DNA of 10,564 nt from Rhodospirillaceae bacterium (GCA_030623425.1 JAUXMA010000027.1:1-10564), one strand, 5' to 3'; counted from the first letter of the stretch, positions 1 through 6,519 are shown. The notes: generated by a model from the letters alone, not told the origin. Made by a program: numbers and translations.

Positions 1-200
1 CCTTGACAAAAAGCAGCCGCCGGAGGCCTTGCGGCCATTCTCCCGAGCCGACCTGGGATCCACGGGGCATCATCCCCGGCGGCAGGTCGGGCCGCACTTC
101 CCCGGTGATCGGTGAAGAACCATTTTTTTGCAGTGGAAGAATTGGCGGACTTGAGGTTCGGCCGGATAACGTGTTTTGCCGGCTCCCCTTTGGCTTTCGG
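1..200 (-). other. Gene-poor left edge; possible start of an unidentified minus-strand gene
   Basis: This stretch lies downstream of the RHH gene and contains no gene I can identify. On the minus strand one frame stays open from inside the region to the window edge. From the double ATG at 73-68 it reads MMPRGSQVGSGEWPQGLRRL and continues a few residues to base 1. No convincing ribosome binding site precedes it and I recognise no family, so a partial CDS is only a possibility. A run of seven T on the plus strand near 122-128 has no GC-rich stem beside it and does not look like a terminator. Confidence 0.25.
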
Positions 201-440
201 TCAGGATTTGTCGATGGCGTCGTCAAGCACGAAAACGCGGATGGCGCTCGACAGGTTGCCGGTGCGGGTTCGGTCGATCTCGGTGATCAACCGGTTCAGG
301 GAAATGCCGCGGGATTGGGCGATTTGCTTGAGCCGCCGCCAAAAACAATTTTCAAGCGACACGCTGGTCTGATGGCCGGCGATGAGGACGGATCGCTTGC
401 CGATGCGGCTTTCGCCCTCGTTCAAAATTCCCGTCTTCAT
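201..440 (-). CDS. Small ribbon-helix-helix domain protein (RHH_4-like)
   Basis: A 79-residue protein resembling the alphaproteobacterial RHH_4 family of short putative DNA-binding proteins. The family core is visible: a beta-strand segment at about 16-29 (KRSVLIAGHQTSVSLE), a first helix at about 31-44 (CFWRRLKQIAQSRG), a second helix at about 47-58 (SLNRLITEID), then the conserved NLSSAIRVFVLD tail at 62-73. Ribbon-helix-helix proteins usually bind DNA as dimers through the strand; the target here is unknown. The ATG overlaps the TGA of the preceding 48-codon ORF as ATGA, which suggests translational coupling. An AAGG seven bases before the ATG could act as its ribosome binding site. The gene is complete and shows no damage, unlike its two upstream neighbours. 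The family call is from recognised motifs; a regulatory role is inferred. Confidence 0.8.
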   Translation of the reverse strand: MKTGILNEGESRIGKRSVLIAGHQTSVSLENCFWRRLKQIAQSRGISLNRLITEIDRTRTGNLSSAIRVFVLDDAIDKS

Positions 441-583
441 TTATCGCCTTTATCGCCTTCGCAATCGCCACGGTTGTCGTCGTCGTTCCTGAAATAAAGC
501 CCGTCCTTGCCGATGATCAGGGCGAGGGCGATGGTCGGGGGCGCACCGACGGGGCCGTCGAACAAAAGGCCGGGAGCGGTCAT
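437..583 (-). CDS. 48-residue ORF, N-terminus like an alpha/beta hydrolase, probable remnant
   Basis: An ORF too short for a typical gene call, starting at ATG 583-581 and ending at TGA 439-437. Its ATG overlaps the TGA of the nitroreductase remnant (ATGA), and its own TGA overlaps the ATG of the RHH gene in the same way. The first residues, MTAPGLLFDGPVGAPPTIAL, resemble the N-terminus of small alpha/beta hydrolases of the KANL3/TEX30 type, where an AHGAGAP motif normally follows. Here the match stops and an unrelated, acidic tail rich in D, G and K follows. This reads as a hydrolase gene that lost nearly all of its body by a deletion that restored an open frame. The tail ends in GDKGDK, encoded by a 9-bp direct repeat (441-458). 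It may still be translated, if only to couple ribosomes to the RHH start. The hydrolase link is a recollection of motifs, not a search result. Confidence 0.45.
   Translation of the reverse strand: MTAPGLLFDGPVGAPPTIALALIIGKDGLYFRNDDDNRGDCEGDKGDK
441..458. repeat. 9-bp tandem direct repeat (ttatcgcct x2)
   Basis: Two exact head-to-tail copies of ttatcgcct at 441-449 and 450-458. On the minus strand they encode the GDKGDK end of the 48-residue ORF and supply the AAGG-like sequence in front of the RHH start codon. It is probably a simple slippage duplication, though it sits where it could affect translation of the RHH gene. Confidence 0.75.
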
Positions 584-994
584 CGCCGTTCATGTCCGAT
601 GGTCAAGATGTAGACGGCGGCCTCGTCCCGGCTCATGCCGACGGCCTTTTTCAGCTCGCCATCGTCGAAGGCTCCGACGACGGCGGCGCCGAGATCGAGG
701 GCGGCCGCCTGCAGCAATACGTTCTGGGCGGCGTGTCCGGTTTCCAGGAGAATGTAGCGCCGGCCCCGCTGCCTGTACTTCCGGGTCGCCCGTTCGACGA
801 CGGCGGCGAACACAAAGATGGCGGCGCAGTCGGCGATCCACTCCTGATGGAGGGCGCCCCTGCGCCGCCCACAGCAGCTGCGAAACCTCGGCAAGGCCTA
901 ACGGCGCCTCGCCGTAGTCCCGCACCGACCGCCTGGTGCGCAAGGCCGCCTCGACGGCGAAACCGCTGTCGAAGTTCGGCGCGGGAAGCTTCAC
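580..994 (-). pseudogene. SagB-type nitroreductase, internally deleted and frameshifted
   Basis: Two frames together give the ends of a SagB-type (FMN) nitroreductase but not its middle. The first frame starts at GTG 994 (an in-frame TGA at 1009-1007 rules out an earlier start, and GGAAGGG precedes it). It gives an N-terminus with ALRTRRSVRDYGEAPLGLAE and then SQLLWAAQG, near residue 46. The reading then has to shift into another frame, where GALHQEWIADCAAIFVFAAV starts and runs through ILLETGHAAQNVLLQAAALD to the end TIGHERR. In intact relatives roughly 65-75 residues, including the RT.PSAGALYPLE segment that helps bind the flavin, lie between these blocks. Here they are directly adjacent and out of frame, near 845-865. 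The total is about 137 codons against about 200 or more in the family. It is almost certainly non-functional as a nitroreductase. The TGA at 582-580 overlaps the next ATG. Confidence 0.8.
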
Positions 995-1062
995 CGCCCT
1001 TCCGCCTCATGGGCGATGGCGGATGGGACGTTCACGGGTTCGCCCTTATCCTCAGCCGTCAT
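991..1062 (-). CDS. Possible 23-residue ORF bridging fumarase and nitroreductase remnant
   Basis: A short ORF starting at ATG 1062-1060, inside the last codons of the fumarase gene, and ending at TGA 993-991, which overlaps the nitroreductase GTG start as GTGA. It reads [20 protein letters not shown] and three more residues (EGR). I recognise no family. It may be chance, or a leader ORF that carries ribosomes from the fumarase stop to the next gene. The only support is the exact fit between neighbouring start and stop codons. Confidence 0.2.
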   Translation of the reverse strand: MTAEDKGEPVNVPSAIAHEAEGR

Positions 1063-2683
1063 GGATCGGCGCCTGGAATTCGGCGAAGAAGTCGTTGCCT
1101 TTGTCGTCGATGACGATGAAAGCGGGGAAGTTGTCGACCTCGATCCTCCAGATGGCCTCCATGCCCAGTTCCTCATACTCGAGGCATTCCACTTTTCTGA
1201 TGCAGTCCTGGGCCAGGCGCGCCGCCGCGCCGCCGATGGAGCCGAGATAAAAGCCGCCGTGCTTCCGGCAGGCCTCGGTCACCTGTTTCGACCGGTTGCC
1301 TTTGGCCAGCATCACCATCGAGCCGCCTTGGGCCTGGAAGGCGCCGACGTAAGGGTCCATGCGTGCCGCCGTCGTCGGACCGAAGGAACCCGAGGCGTAG
1401 CCTTCGGGCGTTTTAGCCGGACCGGCGTAATAGACGGCGTGATCCTTGAAGTATTGTGGCAAGCCCCGGCCCGCGTCCAAGCGTTCCTTGAGCTTGGCGT
1501 GGGCAATGTCCCTGGCGACGATCAGGGGGCCGGTCAGCATCAGCCGCGTCTTGATCGGATGGCGGCGCAAATTTTCGAGGATCTCGGCCATCGGCCGGTT
1601 GAGGTCGATTTCGACCACTTCGCCGCCCAGGTTTTCTTCGGTGACTTCGGGCAGGTACTTGGCCGGATTGGTCTCCAATTGCTCAAGGAAAACACCTTCG
1701 GCGGTGATTTTTCCGAGAATTTGGCGATCGGCGGAACAGGACACTCCGATGCCGACCGGACATGACGCTCCGTGACGGGGCAGCCGGATGACGCGGACAT
1801 CGTGGCAGAAATACTTGCCGCCGAACTGGGCGCCGATGCCCAAGGATTGGGTCAACCCATGGACAGCCTCTTCCAATTCCAGGTCGCGGAAAGCGTGGCC
1901 GGATTCGCTGCCCCGTTTGGGCAGGCCGTCGAGATAGCGGGCCGAGGCCAGTTTCACCGTTTTCAGGTTGGCCTCGGCGGAGGTGCCGCCGACGACGATG
2001 GCCAAGTGATAGGGGGGACAGGCGGCGGTGCCCAGGGTTCTGATCTTTTCGTCGAGGAATTGCATCAGACTGTCCGGGTTCAACAACGCCTTGCTCTTTT
2101 GATAAAGAAAGGTCTTGTTGGCCGAACCGCCGCCTTTGGCCAGGAAGAGGAACTCGTATGTGTCGCCGTCGGCGGCGTGGATGTCGATCTGGGCGGGCAG
2201 GTTGTTGCCGGTGTTGACTTCGCTGTACATGTCCAAGGGAGCCAACTGGGAAAACCTGAGGTTGGCTTGCGTATAGGTTTTGCAAACGCCTTCGGCCAGC
2301 GCCGCCCCGTCGCCGCCGCCGGTCCATACTCGTCCGCCCTTTTTGGCGATGACGATGGCGGTGCCGGTGTCCTGGCACATCGGCAGCACGCCGGCCGAGG
2401 AGATGTTGGCGTTTTTCAAAAGATCGAGGGCAACGAACCTGTCGTTGTCGGAAGCTTCCGGGTCGTCGAGGATTTTCCTCAGCTGCGCCAAATGTCCGGG
2501 CCGCAATAGATGCGCGCAATCGTTAAACGCTTCCGCCGCCAGCAGGGTCAAGGCGGCGGGATCCACTTTCAGGATCGTTTCCTCTTCAAACCTGGCGGTG
2601 CCGACGTGATCGGCGGTGAGCAAACGATAAGGCGCGGCATCGTCGCCCAAAGGGAACATTTCGTGGCGTGCGAGTTGGCTCAT
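1052..2683 (-). CDS. fumA: Fumarate hydratase, class I (FumA/FumB type)
   Basis: A 543-residue class I fumarase, close to the 548 of E. coli FumA. It catalyses reversible hydration of fumarate to L-malate in the citric acid cycle using an oxygen-sensitive [4Fe-4S] cluster in the cytoplasm. The three cluster cysteines are in place: C103 (PMCQDTGTA), C222 ([13 protein letters not shown]) and C316 (GVSCSADR), each offset by two from E. coli C105, C224 and C318. The C-terminal domain has [18 protein letters not shown], typical of the beta part of these enzymes. It starts at ATG 2683 with GGGA nine bases upstream. The gap of 87 bases to sspB on the same strand carries only a 5-bp stem (2724-2740), so co-transcription is likely. 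Class I means dependence on Fe-S assembly; the nearby Mrp could contribute, though that is inference. The gene is intact. The fumA symbol is by similarity. Confidence 0.96.
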   Translation of the reverse strand: MSQLARHEMFPLGDDAAPYRLLTADHVGTARFEEETILKVDPAALTLLAAEAFNDCAHLLRPGHLAQLRKILDDPEASDNDRFVALDLLKNANISSAGVLPMCQDTGTAIVIAKKGGRVWTGGGDGAALAEGVCKTYTQANLRFSQLAPLDMYSEVNTGNNLPAQIDIHAADGDTYEFLFLAKGGGSANKTFLYQKSKALLNPDSLMQFLDEKIRTLGTAACPPYHLAIVVGGTSAEANLKTVKLASARYLDGLPKRGSESGHAFRDLELEEAVHGLTQSLGIGAQFGGKYFCHDVRVIRLPRHGASCPVGIGVSCSADRQILGKITAEGVFLEQLETNPAKYLPEVTEENLGGEVVEIDLNRPMAEILENLRRHPIKTRLMLTGPLIVARDIAHAKLKERLDAGRGLPQYFKDHAVYYAGPAKTPEGYASGSFGPTTAARMDPYVGAFQAQGGSMVMLAKGNRSKQVTEACRKHGGFYLGSIGGAAARLAQDCIRKVECLEYEELGMEAIWRIEVDNFPAFIVIDDKGNDFFAEFQAPIHDG

Positions 2684-2770
2684 GGGCGATTTCCCGTATG
2701 TATGGTAAAATTGGTTCCCGGCTTTGCGATTTCAACGCAATGGCGGGATGGAACACTAGGGTCGCCGGAA

Positions 2771-3253
2771 TTATTTTTTGCGGAAGGCGTCGAGGGCGAT
2801 GACCTCGCCGGTCGCCTTGTCGTCGCTGGCGTCGTCGGATTGATCCGCCAAGCCCGGTTCCATGACAACCTTGCCGTCCTCGCCTTGGCTGGCTTTGTAC
2901 GTCATATTGAGTTGCAGTCCAAAGTCGACCGCCGGGTCGGAAAATGAAGTGACGGCCGCCAAAGGGACGTGTAAGCGCTCGGCCTTGCCGCTGAACCGGA
3001 GCGTTACCGTGAAAGCGTCGTCGCCGACGACCAAATTCTCGAACTGCCGCTGGATCACGATGGTCATCTCGTCCGGGTGTTCGGCTCGCAAGGAAGGCGG
3101 TATTTTGACGCCCTCGGCGCCAGTGTGGAAGGTGATAAGGAAGTGATGGTCGCCGGAAAGCCCTTCTTGCGCCGTCACCCGCAACGCCTGGCGGATGACG
3201 TTGCGCAAGGCATTTTCGATCCAATGGTCGTAGGGAAGAGGATCCATGTCCAT
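2771..3253 (-). CDS. sspB: SspB-family ClpXP adaptor (alphaproteobacterial type)
   Basis: A 160-residue protein of the SspB family. It binds the tmRNA-encoded tag on rescued proteins and delivers them to the ClpXP protease. The tag-binding domain covers about residues 1-120, with recognisable core segments FLITFHT, MTIVIQRQFENLVV, FTVTLRFSGKAERLHVPLAA and SFSDPAVDFGLQL. An acidic flexible linker at about 130-148 leads to the C-terminal GEVIALDAFRKK, the conserved tail that in this family docks on the ClpX N-domain. It starts at ATG 3253-3251 with GGGA upstream; a second in-frame ATG two codons later is possible. It lies just downstream of the tmRNA gene on the same strand and upstream of fumarase. 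The sequence is complete, with no sign of damage. The function comes from family knowledge, and the docking tail is seen directly. Confidence 0.93.
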   Translation of the reverse strand: MDMDPLPYDHWIENALRNVIRQALRVTAQEGLSGDHHFLITFHTGAEGVKIPPSLRAEHPDEMTIVIQRQFENLVVGDDAFTVTLRFSGKAERLHVPLAAVTSFSDPAVDFGLQLNMTYKASQGEDGKVVMEPGLADQSDDASDDKATGEVIALDAFRKK

Positions 3254-3341
3254 TTAATTTCCCAATGTCGCCGCGTTCCGTGCGGCGTTTACGTCTCGGT
3301 CGCGGCCATGCCTGCGATTGCCGCCAGTGCGTTAGGGCCTT

Positions 3342-3357
3342 TTCCACTTTCGTGGAA
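3342..3357 (-). terminator. Hairpin 3' of ssrA (weak terminator or processing stem)
   Basis: Read on the minus strand, ttccac-GAAA-gtggaa gives a perfect 6-bp stem with a GNRA tetraloop about 20 bases beyond the end of the tmRNA coding piece and about 90 bases before the sspB start. No U-run follows, so a classical intrinsic terminator is doubtful. It could mark the end of the tmRNA precursor, protect it, or only attenuate read-through into sspB. Confidence 0.4.
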
Positions 3358-3378
3358 TCGGCGGCGGCGGCTTTAAGT

Positions 3379-3656
3379 GGGGGGCTTCTGTTGCCAGGTG
3401 CCCCCCGAACCCCGTTTTAGCCTTAAGCGGCTAAAGCAAATGCCTCGTTATCATTGGCATTTATCAAGTTGGCCCGATAACGGTGGTGCCATGCCGGGCG
3501 AAAACCCTACCTTTACCGCGCGCGTCGATCCTGTTTCGCCCCCATTCGAAATCCTCGTCGGAACGGGGAAGGAATTGGTGGAGGCGCCGGGTACTGCCCC
3601 CGGGTCCGCAACGCTTATTCCATAAAGCGTTTATCGCCATAGCCGGTTTCCCGGCA
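3379..3656 (-). ncRNA. ssrA: tmRNA, circularly permuted two-piece form (alpha tmRNA)
   Basis: tmRNA frees stalled ribosomes by acting as an alanine tRNA and then as a short message for a degradation tag. This is the permuted alphaproteobacterial form. First comes the acceptor piece (about 3656-3576): a GCCGG-GAAA-CCGGC hairpin (3655-3642), a 7-bp stem AACGCTT/AAGCGTT (3631-3610), a T-arm-like stem CCGGG/CCCGG with a 7-nt loop (3603-3587), and an encoded ACCA end (3579-3576). A 32-nt spacer (3575-3544) is presumably excised. The coding piece (3543 to about 3379) starts GGGGGCGAAACAGGATCGACG. Its first seven bases pair perfectly with CGCCTCC of the acceptor piece and include the G3-U pair that identifies alanine tRNAs. 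A GCCCG/CGGGC stem (3499-3472) fits pseudoknot 1, then comes the tag frame, then GGGGGGC/GCCCCCC (3406-3379) closes the 3' end. The exact processed ends are estimates. Confidence 0.95.
3423..3458 (-). other. ssrA: tmRNA tag reading frame, ANDNEAFALAA
   Basis: Inside the tmRNA coding piece the frame GCC AAT GAT AAC, then GAG GCA TTT GCT, then TTA GCC GCT and TAA gives ANDNEAFALAA, preceded in the product by the alanine charged on tmRNA. The N-terminal AANDN is the part SspB-type adaptors recognise, and the final LAA is the ClpX/ClpA degron. At 11 encoded residues it is one longer than the E. coli tag. The alanine resume codon GCC follows an A-rich stretch, as is usual. Confidence 0.95.
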
Positions 3657-3662
3657 CTTAAT

Positions 3663-3691
3663 AATATAGAAACTTTCGGGGGGCTTGGAAA
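3663..3691 (-). promoter_or_regulatory. Sigma-70-type promoter of ssrA
   Basis: On the minus strand TTTCCA (3691-3686, 4 of 6 to the -35 consensus) and TATATT (3668-3663, 5 of 6 to the -10 consensus) are separated by exactly 17 bases. Transcription would start near 3656, right at the GAAA-loop hairpin that opens the tmRNA precursor. The position fits the RNA well. The promoter lies within the longest open frame of thyA, which argues for the downstream thyA start. Confidence 0.65.
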
Positions 3692-3801
3692 GGGGCCAAA
3701 TGATGGGCGGAAGGGTAATGGGAAGCTTTGCCTCGGCGGCGGGAAACGGTAAAGTGCCGCCCGCGGGTAAGGACCCGGCCCGTGGGGATGGAATCAGGCT
3801 C

Positions 3802-4596
3802 ATGAAACAGTACCTGGATTTGATCGACCACGTTTTCCGCCACGGAAGCGTCAAAAGCGACAGGACCGGCACAGGTACCCGGAGCGTATTCGGTTATCAG
3901 ATGCGTTTCGATTTGAACGATGGTTTCCCCGTGGTGACGACAAAGAAGCTGCATCTCAAGTCGATCATTCATGAATTGCTGTGGTTCCTGAAAGGCGACA
4001 CCAATATCGGGTACCTGAAAGACAACGGCGTTAGAATCTGGGATGAATGGGCCGACGAAAACGGCGACCTCGGTCCCGTTTACGGCGCCCAATGGCGATC
4101 CTGGCCGACACCCGGCGGCGGGCACATCGATCAAATCAGCCGGGTGATCGAGGAAATCAGGAGCAATCCCGATTCGCGCCGCTTGATCATCTGCGCCTGG
4201 AACGTCGCCGAAATCGGCAACATGGCGTTACCGCCTTGCCATTGTCTTTTTCAATTCTACGTCGCCGACGGCAGATTATCCTGCCAGCTCTACCAGCGTA
4301 GCGCCGATATTTTCCTGGGCGTCCCTTTCAATATCGCTTCTTACGCGCTTCTGACGATGATGGTTGCCCAGGTGACGGGTTGGAGGCCCGGAGACTTCGT
4401 CCATACGTTCGGCGACGTTCACCTCTACGCCAACCATTTAGAACAGGCGAAACAACAATTGGGCCGCCAGCCTCTGCCCTTGCCGAGGATGAAAATCAAC
4501 CCGGACGTCGGCAATCTCTTCGATTTCAAATACGAGGATTTCGATCTGCAAGGCTATCAAGCCCATCCTCTTATCAAGGCCGTTGTCGCCGTGTAA
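3802..4596 (+). CDS. thyA: Thymidylate synthase ThyA
   Basis: A 264-residue enzyme, the same length and numbering as E. coli ThyA. It methylates dUMP to dTMP with 5,10-methylene-tetrahydrofolate, which leaves dihydrofolate for the next gene to reduce. Visible active-site residues are R21 (DRTGTGT), the nucleophile C146 ([12 protein letters not shown]), the phosphate-binding QRSAD at 165-169, N177 ([10 protein letters not shown]), and H207 and Y209 ([10 protein letters not shown]). It ends PLIKAVVAV. An upstream in-frame ATG (3685) would add 39 residues rich in G and K with no family match and would overlap the ssrA promoter, so ATG 3802 is preferred; its ribosome binding site is weak (GGA at -13). 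The 9-bp gap to folA makes a two-gene operon very likely. Confidence 0.97.
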   Translation: MKQYLDLIDHVFRHGSVKSDRTGTGTRSVFGYQMRFDLNDGFPVVTTKKLHLKSIIHELLWFLKGDTNIGYLKDNGVRIWDEWADENGDLGPVYGAQWRSWPTPGGGHIDQISRVIEEIRSNPDSRRLIICAWNVAEIGNMALPPCHCLFQFYVADGRLSCQLYQRSADIFLGVPFNIASYALLTMMVAQVTGWRPGDFVHTFGDVHLYANHLEQAKQQLGRQPLPLPRMKINPDVGNLFDFKYEDFDLQGYQAHPLIKAVVAV

Positions 4597-4605
4597 GGAT
4601 TTTCC

Positions 4606-5121
4606 ATGCGCCTGTCCATTATTGTGGCGATGGCTGAAAACCGGGTCATCGGCCATGCTGGCGGCATCCCCTGGCACCTTCCCGGAGACATCGAGCATTT
4701 CAAATCCTTGACCATGGGCAAGCCCTTGATCATGGGCCGCAAGACCTTTGAGTCCATTGGCAAACCCCTGCCCGGACGGACCAACATCGTTATCACCCGC
4801 AAGACGTTCTACCAGCAAGAAGGAATCCACGTGGTCGATGGCCTGGAAAGAGCGCTGGACGCCGCCAAGGTCGTCGCCATGATGGAAAAAGCCGATGAAA
4901 TCATGGTCATCGGCGGATCGCGGATTTACGAAATGTTTCTGCCAACAGCGGATCGTTTGTATGTGACGGAAGTTCACAGGGAAGTGCATGGCGACGTCTA
5001 TTTTCCCAACTTCGATCGCGCGGCGTGGAGGGAAACCTCGCGCCAATACCATCACGCCGCGGAGCCGGGCGCGGATACGCCCCCATACAGTTTTGTCGTC
5101 CTCGATCGGAAAATGCCCTAA
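4606..5121 (+). CDS. folA: Dihydrofolate reductase
   Basis: A 171-residue dihydrofolate reductase (E. coli: 159). It uses NADPH to regenerate tetrahydrofolate from the dihydrofolate produced by ThyA. The N-terminus SIIVAMAENRVIG is followed by GGIPWHLPGDIEHFK, with the loop tryptophan W23 and the catalytic acid D28 (equivalent to D27 of E. coli). The NADPH-binding parts are MGRKTFESIGKPLPGR at about 43-58 and VIGGSRIYEMFLPTADRLYVTEV at about 101-123. The C-terminal half has a short insertion before PYSFVVLDRK, common in alphaproteobacterial versions. The AAGGA ribosome binding site overlaps the thyA stop codon and sits six bases from the ATG, so translation is probably linked. The gene converges with mrp; the 73 bases between them contain only a weak 5-bp stem (CGCAA/TTGCG) and no U-run. 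Confidence 0.96.
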   Translation: MRLSIIVAMAENRVIGHAGGIPWHLPGDIEHFKSLTMGKPLIMGRKTFESIGKPLPGRTNIVITRKTFYQQEGIHVVDGLERALDAAKVVAMMEKADEIMVIGGSRIYEMFLPTADRLYVTEVHREVHGDVYFPNFDRAAWRETSRQYHHAAEPGADTPPYSFVVLDRKMP

Positions 5122-5194
5122 CCGAACGCTATCGCAAGGTCGAACGACGGTTGCGGACCTATCCGAAGGGCGGAAAGCGAGCCATTCCGGTTGA

Positions 5195-6316
5195 TTACTG
5201 AACCACGGTCCGGGGCGCTTCGGCTTGGCGTTCTTGCAAGGCGAGGCCGATCTTTTCCCAGGTTTTCGCGGCGATGGCGCGGTAGGCCTTGGCGTGGTCG
5301 CTGTCCGGTTTGGAAACGGTGATGGGGTGACCGCCGTCGGAAGTCTCGCGGATGTCTATGTCCAACGGGATCTCGCCCAGGAAATCCACGCCCGATAGCG
5401 CCGCTTCCCGGCGCGCCCCGCCGTGGCTGAAGATTTCCGAGCGTTCGCCGCAATGGGGGCAGCGGAAATAGCTCATGTTCTCGACGATGCCGAACACCGG
5501 CACGTCCACCTTGCGGAACATGTTCAGGCCCTTGCGGGCGTCGGAAAGGGCGATGTCCTGGGGGGTCGAGACGATGATGGCGCCGGTCAAGGGAGCCTGC
5601 TGGGTGAGGGTCAACTGGATGTCGCCGGTGCCCGGCGGCATGTCGACAACGAGCACGTCAAGCTCGCCCCAGTTGACATCGCGCAGCAAATGCTGCAACG
5701 CCGACTGGACCATCGGCCCGCGCCAGATCAAGGGGGCCTCGTCCTCGATCAGGAAACCCATGGACATGCATTTGACGCCATAGTTTTCCATCGGCTCGAG
5801 GGCGCCTTCGGCGGTCGGTACGGGTTGCCCGGAAATGCCCAACATGCGCGGAATCGACGGGCCATAGATATCGGCGTCGAGAAGACCGGTCCGGTGCCCG
5901 GCGGCGGCCAGGGCCAAGGCCAGATTGACAGCCATCGTCGACTTGCCGACCCCGCCCTTGCCGGAGGCGATGGCGACAATGGACTTGACGTCCGGCAACA
6001 AAGGGGCGGCGGTTTCGGCCGCCGGCGTGATCGTTTCCTCTCCGCCCGGCGCGTCGCCGGAGGGGGGCCGTTCGGCGGTCAGCACCACGGTCGCCGAAAT
6101 GACACCGGAGAGCGCGTGAACGGTCTTTTCCGCCTCGTGGCGTAAAGGTTCCATACTGGCGCCGCGCTCGGGGTCGACCTGGATGGCGAAAGCGACGTGG
6201 CCGTCCTTGATTTGCAGGCCCGAGACCATGTTCAGACTGACGATGTCTTTGCCGCGATCCGCATCCAAGACTTGTTCTAGGGCCTTGAGAATCTGTTGCT
6301 CGTTGACCTGCGTCAT
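5195..6316 (-). CDS. mrp: Mrp/ApbC (NBP35-family) Fe-S cluster carrier ATPase
   Basis: A 373-residue P-loop ATPase that carries and transfers Fe-S clusters to apoproteins in the cytoplasm. Residues 1-85 form a MIP18/DUF59-like domain, followed by a linker rich in P, A and E (about 83-110). The ATPase domain has the deviant Walker A GKGGVGKST (119-127), the switch DADIYGPSIPRMLGI (147-161), and VDMPPGTGDIQLTL (224-237). ENMSYFRCPHCG carries the cluster-binding pair C286 and C289. The frame is open to ATG 6418, but the extra 34 residues do not resemble the family. At ATG 6316 a GAGGGAG site sits eight bases upstream and the protein starts MTQVNEQQILKALEQVL, as expected. It is divergent from hflK and convergent with folA. 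A role in maturing the class I fumarase 2.5 kb away is plausible but not shown. Confidence 0.94.
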   Translation of the reverse strand: MTQVNEQQILKALEQVLDADRGKDIVSLNMVSGLQIKDGHVAFAIQVDPERGASMEPLRHEAEKTVHALSGVISATVVLTAERPPSGDAPGGEETITPAAETAAPLLPDVKSIVAIASGKGGVGKSTMAVNLALALAAAGHRTGLLDADIYGPSIPRMLGISGQPVPTAEGALEPMENYGVKCMSMGFLIEDEAPLIWRGPMVQSALQHLLRDVNWGELDVLVVDMPPGTGDIQLTLTQQAPLTGAIIVSTPQDIALSDARKGLNMFRKVDVPVFGIVENMSYFRCPHCGERSEIFSHGGARREAALSGVDFLGEIPLDIDIRETSDGGHPITVSKPDSDHAKAYRAIAAKTWEKIGLALQERQAEAPRTVVQ

Positions 6317-6519
6317 GCCGGGTACTCCCTCTAGCTTGGCCGAAACCATGCGGGCGTCACGGTCGCAAAGCACATTGCGCCGCCCGCCAAGCTGTCCTAT
6401 AAGATAAATCCGTCTCAACTTTACGAATTAACATTTGAAGCACAAAATACAAGAGGCGATCCTTCAAAGGATATCCCGGGCAAAGGATATCCCGGGATCG
6501 TCATAGGGAATACATCATC
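6317..6519. promoter_or_regulatory. Divergent mrp/hflK intergenic region
   Basis: This 203-bp region holds the starts of two divergent genes, so promoters for both are expected. The AT-rich part lies at about 6405-6455. I find no pair of boxes with good spacing: TTAACA at 6428-6433 followed by TACAAG at 6448-6453 has only 14 bases between, and the minus-strand TTATCTTATAGG near 6398 lacks a convincing -35. The hflK side carries a tandem repeat and a stem, listed separately. The hflK ribosome binding site is AGGGAA at 6505-6510, nine bases before its ATG. Confidence 0.5.
6465..6496. repeat. 16-bp perfect tandem repeat in the hflK leader
   Basis: Two exact adjacent copies of caaaggatatcccggg (6465-6480 and 6481-6496). 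Because CCCGGG is self-complementary, the two copies allow an 8-bp stem ATCCCGGG/CCCGGGAT (6473-6480 with 6491-6498) around a 10-nt loop. The stem ends seven bases before the hflK ribosome binding site. CGATCC (6457-6462) and GGATCG (6495-6500) also form flanking inverted arms. It could be a duplicated operator or an RNA structure that tunes hflK translation. Confidence 0.85.

Noticed and set aside
3..497. 164-codon plus-strand frame at the left edge
   Set aside because: It runs opposite the RHH gene and the 48-codon ORF; its protein is rich in R, G and P with no family features.
1016..1765. Long plus-strand open frames opposite the fumarase gene (also 1772-2509 and 2510-2947)
   Set aside because: They are antisense shadows of a clear, full-length class I fumarase (and of sspB) in GC-rich DNA, with no recognisable motifs.
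3377..3625. 82-codon plus-strand frame over the tmRNA gene
   Set aside because: It is the complement of structured tmRNA sequence; the minus-strand acceptor stem, tag and CCA explain the region fully.
3685..3801. N-terminal extension of ThyA from ATG 3685
   Set aside because: The 264-residue form from 3802 matches E. coli ThyA residue for residue in length and active-site numbering; the extension has no family match and overlaps the ssrA promoter.
5423..6145. 240-codon plus-strand frame opposite mrp
   Set aside because: Shadow frame over a gene with complete P-loop and CXXC motifs; its own protein shows no recognisable domain.
6317..6418. N-terminal extension of Mrp from ATG 6418
   Set aside because: ATG 6316 has a good GAGGGAG site and the expected family N-terminus; the extra 34 residues look like untranslated leader.
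6471..6498. GATATC and CCCGGG side by side, suggesting a vector polylinker
   Set aside because: Both hexamers arise from a 16-bp duplication, no other vector-like sites are present, and both flanks are normal chromosomal genes.
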